From Isoetes taiwanensis (lineage: Eukaryota > Streptophyta > Lycopodiopsida > Isoetales > Isoetaceae), in NCBI GenBank assembly GCA_021234155.1, contig JAJEKV010000001.1, forward strand, positions 33,457,013 to 33,521,012: a DNA stretch of 64,000 nucleotides, in the 5' to 3' direction. Below are positions 32,485 through 43,741 of this stretch, piece after piece. Within the stretch, counting starts at the first letter, position 1, and each line of letters starts with the position of its first letter. Under the pieces are notes generated by a model. It did no database searches. It was not told the DNA's origin and was given only the letters and a program-made list of their open reading frames with translations. The position numbers and the translations under genes were made by a program.

Positions 32485-33420
32485 GGTACGAATTTTTTGA
32501 TTAATATAGAAACAAGGTACACGACCTTCTTGTAGGCTCCACAATAGGCCAGATAGGAAGTATACAATGCTCTTGGTCACCAGATAGAAAGAATTGTAAC
32601 AAAAGATACACGCAGCCATCAAACTGAAAAGCCACCCTAAGATCACGTCCATGTACTATGGTCAAGGTTCTCAACCTCTTCTTCATCCCTGCAAAATGAT
32701 GTGATCCTCAGCCTTTTAGTTCTTCCAGTACTAGAGGGTGTGGCCTTCTTCCCAATTATTGTAGGTACTATGGGAAGGTAATAGCACTTGTAGAGTGCAA
32801 TCATTATTCCTCAAGATCTTGAAGAACACACCGAAGGAATACCTAGAAGAATAAGATAGGCAGGTCGCTCTTGATTGTATGAGAACGCCTGAAGATCCGC
32901 CTTCTTCTCCTACTAGCAGTACTATGGAGGCTTACTTGCTCTTCCAGAAATACGCTCCACTACCAAGAAGCCCAACCCGCAAGATTTTAAGCAGAAGTAG
33001 ATCTGTACTAGGCAAGGTTGCCAACTGTCTTCCCACTAGCAAGGTACTATAGGCAATTCAACAAGAGCTCCCTCCATTACTAGAGCAACCCGCTACTCCA
33101 CCTGTATAACTGCCTCAACCTCTTCTCTACAATAAAGGTACTATAGACTAGGCTACTCTTTCCAAGTAGAGCTGCAACATATATTCTTTCCAAGGAAGCT
33201 ACTACTCTTTCCAAGGCAGAGTAACATATATTCAACAGTTTTGAATACTACAAGAGAAAGCCAATCGCAATTCCAATGGAGATTTTCCAGAGAAGCTTCC
33301 AGTAAGATGCTGCAGCCCCACAGACTCATGGCAGCCCCGTCATGACAAAAAGGAGTTGCAGTGAACAATATCTGTTTCAATAGTATCTGCCTCCTGAAGC
33401 ACACTCCCGAAAGATTTCAA
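32450..33420 (-). mobile_element. Poly(A)-tailed retroposon (LINE-like 3' end)
   Basis: A run of about 33 T (32450-32482) is a poly(A) tail on the minus strand. It is preceded there by ATTAATCAAAAAATTCGTAC, a typical end of plant L1-type LINEs whose last residues read SCTLFLY-like sequence. The body upstream (to about 33400) shows no RT motif. A phrase GGTACTATAG/GGTACTATGG recurs several times between 32760 and 33140. Confidence 0.5.
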
Positions 33421-33685
33421 GGCTTAAACATTTAAACAGAATATGTGTTGCAGCTACAAGAGACACAGGTCTCCCGTCCTGTATATCTTGCTTTACCAAT
33501 CTGGCCTGTACGGATCACCAAGTCATCCTCTCTAGCTGGGATAGAGAAGGGGAAAAAATCCATAGGCGGACAGCTAATATACATATTAATGTGCATTGAG
33601 AAAAGGATGGGCCATCCACACTATCCTCCCAACACTTCGAAATGCACAAAGAAAATGCACTTAGTGTCCTAGCACACAAACAATA

Positions 33686-34212
33686 CTAGGCAAGCGACAC
33701 AGAAGATCTGATACTCCATGCCATATCATCCAGCAAGAACTCTTCATGTTGCCCAGATATCAATCGACGAGGATATTCATTACAAAGCGAATCTGCAGTA
33801 CTTTGCATGGTGCATTCAACTCTTCCTGCATATACGCTGTGCTTGATACCAGAATGATTAGTATAAACAACAGGCTTATTCAGGTTCACGATCATCCCAG
33901 GTAGGGATGCAGACCCACCATTTGCTATGACCCTTTCCACGGATTTTAAATCTACAAACAGAAGTAGATTTAAATCCACCATAAGTAAACCTAGAATTAA
34001 TCTTGAATTTACAAGGAATTATGCGTAACTCAGAACCAGACACATCTATTTGATGATTTATCTCGCCATGCCATTGACCACCCACCCATTTGGAGAGGAG
34101 GGAATAACTGGAATGCCCAACTTTTCAAGTTCGGTATACTCAATGCAGGTGACACCATATTTCCAAAGTCGTCTCCACTAAAACAAAGATGCAAAACCAA
34201 ATTTCTGCACAA
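33686..34212 (-). pseudogene. Unrecognised gene fragment, frameshifted
   Basis: Minus-strand coding character shifts among frames: [20 protein letters not shown], then [20 protein letters not shown], then ERVIANGGSASLPGMIVNLN and YPRRLISGQHEEFLLDDMAW. These overlap end to end, as expected for one gene with small indels. A 3' splice-like site (GATTGTGCAG) precedes it near 34213. No domain is recognised. Confidence 0.35.
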
Positions 34213-34306
34213 TCAGGCATCTTAATGAACTTCTAGTTACATTTGAAATACAAACTTTCCAATTTGGAACAGTTGACAGCTTCCATATGATCTGAGGTCT
34301 AGATAC

Positions 34307-35712
34307 ATGCGAGACCATGAGCTTCTTGAGCCTTCCAAAGAAGACATGACAGCATTGGTCTCATCATCACTTAGGCAGTCATTGACTGTTCATAATATCA
34401 AAGCAGGTTTTGCTAAGACAGGTATATGGCCATGGAAGATGCTGGCTGTGCAGCCAGATCCTATTGCTGAAAGCCAAATTGTAAGAGATAGTGAAGATGA
34501 AGAGGACAATCCAAATGATATGCCAAATGCTGTTCCCAATGCTGATCCCAATGCTGCTGTTCCCAATGCTGATCCCAATGCTGTTGTTCCCAATGTTGTT
34601 CCCAATGCTGATCCCAATGCTGTTGTTCTTAATGTTGCAGCTCTAATTCCTGCTTCCAATGCTCCCAATGCTGCTGCTCTTAATGTTGTTCCTCCAATTG
34701 CTGCTCCCAATGTTCCCAATGTTGCTGTGCTTAATGTTGCAGCTCTAGTTGCTGCTCCCAATGCTAATGCTCTACTTCCCAATGCTGCCACTGTTGTTGC
34801 TAATGCTACAAGTTCGAGATCTCTTGTTAGGGCTAAGAGAAGCAAGTTGCCAATTGAATTGGCTCATAGACTTATGGTTACCTCAGATGAGATGATCAAG
34901 GCCAAATTAGATGAACATAATAGGCAGGTGGAGGCCATCAGACTTAGACAAGAGAAGTTGGCTGAAAAGAAATTGATTTAGAGTGAAAAAAGAAAGATCA
35001 AGGAGCTACAATTGAGGCTAAGGGCTGAGAACAAGGCCTTGAAAGAGGCAGAAAAAATTGCTAAAAGAGATGTGGAGACCATGCAATGAAAATGAGAGGA
35101 ATATTGTTCAATGGAGATGGCAAGAGGAGACTACCAATTGAGCAGATATTTGGCCCTCCTAAGCCTTTCTCAAGCGACACAATTCAGGCTAGGAGGAGGG
35201 CGAGGATGAAATTAATGTCCAGGAGGAGTTATGGCCCTAAGATTTTAGTTGATGTTGCAAGGTACCAATGTGGTCATGATAATATTGCTGATGTTGATGA
35301 GCAGGGTGGTCATGATGATCGCGTTGTTGATCATGGCATTGCTGGTTTCCAAATTCAGTACGGAGACAATGATCTTCCTCCAAGCAACTTCATAGACAGC
35401 CAAGATCCATATGAGGATGATGATACTTGCTTGCCATGTAGCCTTGAGGAGACACACATGTGTTCATGGGATGAGAGACGCCAAAGAAAAAAATAGAAGG
35501 TAGAAAACCATAAATTTGGTGAAAATACCTCTGATTTTTGGACTGATGCCGATGCCTGCCATGGTAGGGTTCTTGGGGACAAGATTAATACATGTGGTCC
35601 TAGCACTCCCACTTTCAGTGATGATACAAGGTGCAATGATTCTGAAGATGCTGATAATGGCAGAAAGATCAAATGCGTGGATCAAGTCTATAGGGACGAG
35701 GCAGAAGCACAT
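34307..35712 (+). pseudogene. Pogo/CENP-B-like DDE transposase, C-terminal part
   Basis: The first codons read SSLRQSLTVHNIKAGFAKTG followed by IWPW. This matches the end of pogo/Tigger-type DDE domains, where a helix leads to a G-x-x-x-T-G-I-x-P motif. An acidic patch and about 30 copies of an N-A/V-x-P-N/D-like low-complexity repeat (34510-34800) follow, then a basic patch (RAKRSKLP) and a coiled coil. TAG at 34979-34981 interrupts, but the frame continues (KRKIKELQLRLRAENKALKE). Further coding runs 35086-35712, again with one in-frame TAG (35494-35496). The catalytic DDE core and N-terminal DNA-binding domain are missing upstream. Confidence 0.6.
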
Positions 35713-36103
35713 TTAAAAAACTTGGGGATGTAAGCACAAATTCTGCTGAATTTTTGTATCTAAACTCAGCCAATTTTGTATAAATGATATGGCTTGAGTT
35801 ATAACTGTATTTTCCCTTGTATTAATAATTTATTGTTTTTATTAGAGCAGCAAGTATATGGCTGAGCAATTGCCAACAAAGGGATTCAGCTGAAACTAGC
35901 TTATTGCTATAATTTGTCCCTTAAAAAATTTGGTGAGTGTTCATGCAAATAGTTAAATTTGGAATAATTTGCTTTGTTGTTTAGGTTATATCATGTTCCC
36001 TTTATCATACTAGGTTTGGCTTGCTGCCCTCCCATCCCATATTTTCCATGGGCAGGGGTGATCCTCTGCCCATCCCCCCACTAATACGTTTGTTGAATTT
36101 GCA

Positions 36104-36165
36104 GCTGGGATGTTTGGAAGTGGTGATCATTTATGCTACAGGGGTTCAAGTCCCCTCATCCCAGC
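36104..36165 (+). other. tRNA-like sequence, 62 nt, too short for a tRNA
   Basis: GCTGGGA at the 5' end pairs perfectly with TCCCAGC at the 3' end. The T arm AGGGG-TTCAAGT-CCCCT is perfect and carries the TTCAAGT loop. Between them only about 30 bases remain for D and anticodon arms, with no proper anticodon stem. It may be a degenerate tRNA, a tRNA-derived repeat or a tRNA-mimic. Confidence 0.5.
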
Positions 36166-36389
36166 GAAAATCTGAAATTTACAAGGTCCCTGAAACTAAT
36201 TTGGATTGAAAGGTAGTGTCATTGCATTTATTTGATGCATTTTAATAGCCTGCAGCTGTACTTAAGCGGAAATTTTTATCCCTTTCTTAGGTATCGAGAG
36301 CACCATTTGAGTACAAGGCTGATCCATCAAAGTAGAAAGGTGCACCATCAAAGTAGAAAGGTTGCTTCGTGAAGGTAACGAGGTGCACC

Positions 36390-37970
36390 CAATGTGTTGG
36401 AGCACCTAACAGAACTGAGCATCACCATCATGGAACATGTTGTTCACTGTTCTTGGCTACATCATAAACCAATAAGGCCTTATCTGCACCATGAAGGACC
36501 ATCACCGCACCACGAAGGTGACGTTCCAGGTATTTATACGGTATACGTATACACACCAGGACACGTCACCATGACATATTGGGCCTAAGGGTCCAAGTGA
36601 GGGTCGACCATAATGGTTTTATTTAGACATGCTAATAAATCCATTATGGATAATAATTATAAATTATAATGGACTAATTCACATAATTAAGCCATTATGG
36701 CCTAATTAGTTAATTATCACCAGTAAGGGAGCGCCACCTGGCCCAAATCGATTGGCCAGGAGGACTTTCCATTTTGGGCCTAGGAAAAGGGGTCCTACCC
36801 CATATTCTCCCCCAAATTCGAATTTGGGACTAAGGAGGAGCAGCAGCCAGCAGCCCAAGCTTGATTTGCCAACAATCACCTACCAGTTTCGAGAAATGGA
36901 CTCTTATCATGACCATGGCTCTAGCCAGGACACCGGTTAGTAAGTCGATAGGTTTCTTTTCTGCTAACACTTCTTTGAGTAGATGGCATGGTTAAACTCT
37001 CTTTTATGAACTGTTTTGAATACATGGATGGTAGTTACATTAATTCTTTCTGCTTCTTCCGTGTATTGGGAATTAAGGGAAGGGTAGTGGCCTAAAAGCT
37101 TCCTAGGATTAGAGATGTTCCTAGTTAGATCCCTTAATACCCAATACTTGCGGCCTGTGCACAAGAGCCTACCTGGCTGTGGATGCTATGATGTGGTTCA
37201 GCACCAAACAACGGGTATGAAGGTGAATCGGGGGTGGGGTCCTGTCTAGCGCGACTACGGGACTCCTACAGTGTGCTAGACTTATAGCCAGTCACTGTGT
37301 GTGGGCTGAGTATGGGTCTGACACTCTCTGGGCCGGAGGGTGGGAGCCTGTATGGCCGCCCTGGGCTCGAACGGGTTGGTGAGCTGACCTTTAGATTTAG
37401 GGGAGTAAGTCGGGTACGGATGCGGGGGTCGCTGATGCAGCACGTGTTCTCTAGCACACCCAGGGATCCGTCATACTCGGGGAGGAGACACCTCTCTGAC
37501 CTGCCTCATCGGACCGGGGAGATGTAACCCGGAGTAGTCCTGAAGGGTGATTCCTTGGGATTGCGTCTCCGAAGGGCTACAAGCACGTCATAGCATGATT
37601 CAGCCTATCTGCAAAGTGTGCACAAGAGGGGCGGATGGAGTGGACAACCCTAGCCATTGTCTTATGCCAGCCAACGCCATGTTATACTTCCGTCTGTTGA
37701 CATCTTGAGACCCTGGCCGTCAGTTGATCCCTTGGAGTCTGAGCCCGGGGTAGTGCCTTGTTATTGTGTTGTTATGAATGGATCATCTTTGCCATGATGA
37801 TGAGGATGGGCCACCCTTCGTGGTGGCATATTATTTTGCATTATGATTGTATGCTAACATATATGTATGCTTCCGCTGTATAGGATTCCCCATAGAGGAC
37901 GTGGGGCGAATGACACCTCCGTGATCCTCGCCCGGATACTTGGCCATCCCAAGTAGTCCGAGTACGACGG
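36390..37970 (+). mobile_element. Putative LTR, cut at the inversion breakpoint
   Basis: Non-coding sequence with a promoter-like AT-rich block (36590-36720) and a GC-richer remainder without reading frames. It ends abruptly at the Helitron boundary (37971). Joined to the 38 bases at 16303-16266 it would end ...GCGTCACA next to a tRNA-iMet primer-binding site. The left limit (TGTTGGAGCACC near 36397) is a guess. Confidence 0.4.
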
Positions 37971-40900
37971 TAAGGCTAGAAAACGTTTTGCATTATTGGC
38001 ATAGCCTGTAATGATTGAATCCCAAGATACAGCATCTTTGCTTGGCAACTGGTAAAAGACTTCACTTGCCTCCTCTAAGCTCCCGCATTTGGCATACATA
38101 TTCACCAGCATATTTCCCAAAATAACATGTGAGTAAAGGCCTTCGTTCTTCATCATTTCATGAATCAGCCTACCCTGTTTCAATGTCCCTGCCTCAGCAC
38201 ATGCTTTTAGCACACATAAAAGTGTTACTTCATTTGGTTCTACGCCTTCCTTGCGCATTCTGTCAAAACAATCTAGAGCCAGATGCACCTCCCCAGAGTT
38301 AGTATATCCTGCAATTAGTTAGTTAGGAGTTAAGTGAAAACTCAAATTAGTAATTAACCAAAAGAATGTCCACGCAACTTAGGCAAACAAATGGACATAT
38401 GGACATCTGAATTGAATGTGTCTAAATGAACAATCTTATCAAAACAATATTTTCCTGCTTTGACATCGCCACATGTGGTGTATGCACTAAGCAAAACTCT
38501 TGATCCTACCATGCTAGTTTGGACAACAACCTCAAAAATAAATCGTCGCTTCATCAAAGGCAGCCTAGAAGATCAATCATACAAGCACAATGGAAAACAT
38601 TTGGTGTGAGTCCATAACTTTCACTCATAGACCATATTCCATGACCCATGACCCACTCATGCCTCGGCCTTTGCTCCGGTGCTCCTTAGTTGGTACATGC
38701 TCTAATGGCACTCAAAAATATAACCTCGTTTGGATCTATGTCATCCATTTGCATTTTCGGATAATTCTAAGGCTAGAGAACTTTTTGCATTATTGGCATA
38801 GCCTTTGTAATGATTGTGTCCCAAGATCTGACATCTTTGCTTGGCAACCGGTAAAAGACTTCACTTGCCTCCTCTAAGCTCCCGCATTTGGCATACATAT
38901 TCACCAAATATTTCCCAAAATAATGTGAGTAAAGGCCTTCGTTCTTCATCGTTTCATGAATCAGCCTACCCTGTTTCAATGCCCCTGCCTCATCACATGC
39001 TTTTAGCACACATAAAAGTGTTACTTCATTTGGTTCTACGCCTTCCTTGCGCATTCCATGATACAATACTTGGTTTTATACTTTCCTGACCAAACATTTG
39101 AAAGCATTGTAGAGCTTGAATAGAAGTTCCATCCCGAACATATCCGAAAAACAATATTCCCGTGAGATCGTGGTTCGTACTTGGCATCACATTGTAGACT
39201 TCGTGTGCCTCTTTAAGATGCCCATGTTTGATATACATATTGATGAAACCGTTTCCTACAATGACATCCGCCGATGTCCTTGTTTCATTATCTCAACATG
39301 GATAAGCTTAGCCTCGCTCCATTTGCTCCCCGCCTTGGCACAGGCTTTCAAGATGCTTAAGAACGTCACCTTATTTGGCTCTATATAATGCTCCATCATT
39401 AAATTAAACCATTCAAGTGCCAGAAGACCTTCACCCCGACAAACATATCCTGCTATCATGGCATTCCATGAAACCACATTAGCCAGCCTTAGTTTAATGT
39501 AATCCATATTTCGTTCTATTTTTGTAATGTAATGCGGTTTATCCATTGCCATTGAATTGCCATTGAATAACTAATGAATAGTGATACTTCCTAGTGATGA
39601 CAGACCAAAATTTTATCTATGGTAAGAAACTTAACCGGTCTTGTAAGAAGCATAGGTGGTCTAGTGTATGTCTTAGCATATTAATTGAGTGGTCGCTTCT
39701 TCTTCTCATCTTGCTTGGATGGAGTGCACAATGATGCAAGCCCATTTAAAAATCTAGCCAATCTGACTAAAATATGATAGGAGGTCAGCTTCTATTTCCC
39801 CGAGATCTTTTTTACGAGCCCAAAATCTAAGTCAACCAACCAACATTCGAGCTATTCAAGAGATTAGGTGCCGATTAATCTACATCTACTTCATTTAAGA
39901 AAAGCAAGAATGGCCGAATTTGAAAGCTAAAGATGGATCTCAAGAGGATTTGCATGCTATATGACAATTATCCGGGGTAGTATTTGGATCTGATGGATAG
40001 AAGAAACATATGAACATGTTTGGAGTTGACAAGAAGGGAATATGATCTAAGCATATGGTATGAACTTGGCCGATGGGCTCTTGCATACCATGACCGCTTA
40101 TGTACAGGAGATTTTTTTGCACGATCTTGTGTTTGTGCATTATATAAACCCCAGTTTGTAGTTTAATAGCCCTTGTTGTCAGCGACAAACTTGGCGTTTC
40201 TAAGAACTTTTGTTGCAACCGGCCTATCTAGCATCACAAAGAAAATGAAAAGCAATGACAATGCATAGAATTAATAGATTTATCATAAAGGCCAAAGCCT
40301 TCGTCGGATTACAAGCCACCACGAATCATGAGGGCAGCCGAACGCATATCTTGTCGACTTCTATAGCTTCCGAATACATCATTATGGCATTGCATTCCGC
40401 ATCAAACACCACTCATCGGGAGACTCAAAAATCAAGGCAAGACCGGTTATTTCTTTGCAAAAAATGACAAGGCTCTATGCATGATGTGAGACAAGTCAAG
40501 CACAAACAGTGGTTATTAAGCGTACCTTCTTTTTGAATTGACATAAGTCATGAATCGCAAAACTTGTATCTCCATATCCTTCTTCATCGTTTGAGGTATG
40601 AGGTCGAGGAAACAACCAAAAATTTGATCAGAAGGTATAGTGCAACAAAGCGTGGATTCTCCAATGCAAATATTGTGCAAAGGCAAAATATATTGAAGCA
40701 TATTAAATTTCTAAACGGTTGATGATTTAGAGAGCTTTGAAAAGCACGAGCGAAATGATCTGGATTGAACAGATTGGCTTCTTCCAGGCCTGGATATCGG
40801 CCGATCTCTAGCATAATCGGCAAGGAGCACCAAAAATAGAACATGAAAAAAAAAGGGGAGAAAAAAAGAAAAGTTGCATAACCTAAGCCTTTTAATGCTC

Positions 40901-41145
40901 CATGGCTGAGTTTTCCCTTAAAATTCAAGCATTGGAGCATCCAAGCACCGGCACTCCACCGTTTATAAGAAACGTAAGAGCAAAAAATAGCTCATGATTT
41001 TCTTAGTTTTGGGCAAAATTGTTCACGGTCATTTCGGGTAAAATAATAACTAACTATTAAACGGCCCAGAATGAAAGTTATGAAAAAAATAAAATGAAAG
41101 GTCAAGATTGCGCACAAACTATCCTAAAATGGCTTTATTATTATA
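37971..41145 (-). mobile_element. PPR-Helitron unit, 5' part (other half of the split unit)
   Basis: Matches, inverted, the 5' part of the unit 18033-23066 up to the point equivalent to about 21256. It starts (minus strand) with TATAATAATAAAGCC right after CTAG of the neighbouring unit and stops at 37971, exactly where the fragment at 16304 begins. From about 38330 to 40900 it differs from its sisters by many small changes centred on CAG/CTG words. Confidence 0.8.
37995..39552 (-). pseudogene. PPR coding remnants in the split unit
   Basis: The same segments alpha and start of beta as in the complete units, now in several frames: 39552-39256 (ANVVSWNAMIAGYVCRGEGL), 39238-39026, 39066-38773, 38557-38354 (TSMVGSRVLLSAYTTCGDVK) and 38288-37995 (MHLALDCFDRMRKEGVEPNE, ending at the breakpoint in YANNAK). 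Multiple frameshifts break segment alpha. Segment beta is clean but truncated. No intact protein. Confidence 0.8.
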
Positions 41146-42300
41146 CTAGAAAAAAGTGCCCAGCGTTACTGGGCTTTTCGTCAGGCATTAACAAACTAAT
41201 ACATATGGTGGATTTAAGTTGAAGCATTTACTATTGGGTTTGTATTGAATCAGTGAATGATAATGATAGAATCTTGAAAAAATTTGTGCATGTGTTACCT
41301 ATATTGATACCATATGACATGGCAAAAATGGTGCATTCCATTTTTTGAACCACCATGATGTCAAAATTCCTGGTTACTTGCATTTTTTATGCTTGTCTAA
41401 GGTTCATATCCTAGCATTTAAGTGGTGCTTTTTCAAATTACAATGAATCTTTAAGAAGTGTCAACCAACTGAATATAAGTTCTCATAAAAAATGTTGCTC
41501 AGGAATTATAGATCAAAGAAGCTAAGGCCTTGGCATTGTTACATGTAATTCAAACATTCCCTTCTGAGAGCCATTAACACCTATTCAAAGCAGATAAAGT
41601 CATATAAAGCGTAGAACGATAAATGCCACAAGCATCCACGGAGACCTTTCGGCCTATGGGACCAGGTTCATCACCTACTCCACACTTCAAATTTGTCGAT
41701 GGGATCTCCAAAGTTGTGATCTTTGCCTTTGTTTCCACTAAAGAAGAAAAAAGTTTCATCTCTTGCATGGCCGGACCGCAAAACATGTGCAAATTGTTTA
41801 CATGGCAGTTCACTTGCTGTAAAGCTCAAGGAGGCCATGGAATACTACAATTGAATACATTTGAACTTTATCGAGGGCCCAATATTTGCCATTTTGTTTT
41901 GCATGTTTCAAAGGGTCTAATATTTGCCATTTTGGTTTATCGATTTTAATTTGGTATTGTTACTCTTCCGCTTAGTGGTTTATGCTTGCAATTGTGTAGG
42001 ACGGCTTAAACATCAAGCAGAAAACAAATCAAGATTAAGAGCTCCGAATCCGCACACACGAGTATTTCTTCCCTCTGTGTCTGGAACGTAACTGTGTTTG
42101 TAGTCGAACCTTCAAAAGCCTTTACAAAACATTTCTAGCCCTTTCCATGTCCGCCCAGAAAAATTGCCACATCCTCCAAGGTTCCGTCGCCCTCAATGGC
42201 GACCCTCCTCTATAGTGCATTAAGCTGCAGGAATTGTAATTTTAAGATTGCCAGGTCATCAAAAGTTAGTTAGGAGTTCGTGAAAAACTCAAATTAGTAA

Positions 42301-43297
42301 TTAACCAAAAGAATGTCCCTGTAACTTAGGCAAACAAATGGACATATTGACATCTGAATTGAATGTGTCTAAATGAACAATCTTATCAAAACAATATTTT
42401 CCTGCTTTGACATCGCCACATGTGGTGTATGCACTAAGCAAAACTCTTGATCCTACCATGCTAGTTTGGACAACAACCTCAAGCAAATCGTCTGCTTCAT
42501 CAAGGCAGCCTGCGCGGCCTGGAAGATCAATCATACAAGCACAATGGAAAACATTTGGTGTGTGATAATAACAGCAACCTTTGTCCAATAAGCCTGCGCG
42601 ACTGCATGCAATAAAAATACCTGTAAAGGATGTCTCATTTGGTGGTACTCCCTCCTCCTGCATCCATTCTAAACAATCTAAAGCCAGAGAACCCTTTCCA
42701 TGGTGAGCATAGCTCATAATCATTATATTCCATGAGACTATTTCGGTTTGAAATTTTACTAAAGACTCTGCAAGCTTCCTCCAAGCTGCAGCATTTGGCA
42801 TACATATTAACCAAGGCGCTTGCTACAACATTATCCACTTGCATTGCATATTCCATGACCCACTCATGCCTCAGCCTGCCTTGCTCCAGTGCTCCCAAGT
42901 TGGTACATGCTCTAATGGCACTCAAAAATATAACCTCGTTTGGATCTATGTCATCCATTTGCATTTTTTCAGATAATTCTAAGGCTAGAAAACTTTTTGC
43001 ATTATTGGCATAGCCTGTAATGATTGAATCCCAAGATACAACATCTTTGCTTGGCAACTGGTAAAAGACTTCACTTGCCTCCTCTAAGCTCCCGCATTTG
43101 GCATACATATTCACCAGCATATTTCCCAAAATAACATGTGAGTAAAGGCCTTCGTTCTTCATCATTTCATGAATCAGCCTACCCTGTTTCAATGCCCCTG
43201 CCTCAGCACATGCTTTTAGCACACATAAAAGTGTTACTTCATTTGGTTCTACGCCTTCCTTGCGCATTCTGTCAAAACAATCTAGAGCCAGATGCAC
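42301..43297 (-). pseudogene. PPR protein segment beta, inverted copy, frameshifted
   Basis: Same motif order as 20941-21939. The first part (43297-42635) runs in frame to KISNRN, then shifts. The second part (42801-42301) resumes with VSWNIMIMSYAHHGKGSLAL and ends HSFG. The break lies near 42740, where the sister reads AACCGAAATGTAGTC and this copy has AACCGAAATAGTC (two bases missing). Otherwise differences are few, so the two units separated recently or have been homogenised. Confidence 0.8.
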
Positions 43298-43362
43298 CTC
43301 CCCAGAGTTAGTATATCCTGCAATTAGTTAGTTAGGAGTTCGTGAAAAACTCAAATTAGTAA

Positions 43363-43713
43363 TTAACCAAAAGAATGTCCCTGCAACTTAGGCAAACAAA
43401 TGGACATATGGACATCTGAATTGAATGTGTCTAAATGAACAATCTTATCAAAACAATATTTTCCTGCTTTGACATCGCCACATGTGGTGTATGCACTAAG
43501 CAAAACTCTTGATCCTACCATGCTAGTTTGGACAACAACCTCAAGCAAATCGTCTGCTTCATCAAGGCAGCCTGCGCGGCCTAGAAGATCAATCATACAA
43601 GCACAATGGAAAACATTTGGTGTGAGTCCATAACTTTCACTCATAGATTGATAATAGCAGCAACCTTTGTATTGCATTATCCACTTGCATTGCATATTCC
43701 ATGACCCACTCAT
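43363..43713 (-). pseudogene. PPR segment alpha, 3' remnant (inverted copy)
   Basis: Counterpart of 20525-20875 with the same internal deletion joining QCKWIMQYKGCCYYQ to the distal TPNVFHCACMIDLLGRAGCL motif. The shared deletion shows it predates unit duplication. Confidence 0.75.
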
Positions 43714-43741
43714 GCCTCAGCCTGCCTTGCTCCAGTGCTCC

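Noticed and set aside
34390-34845. 151-codon minus-strand frame rich in A, L and T
   Set aside because: It is the reverse reading of the N-A-x-P-N-type repeat of the plus-strand transposase tail.
36104-36165. Functional tRNA gene
   Set aside because: Only 62 bases, with no normal anticodon arm between the D-like and T arms.
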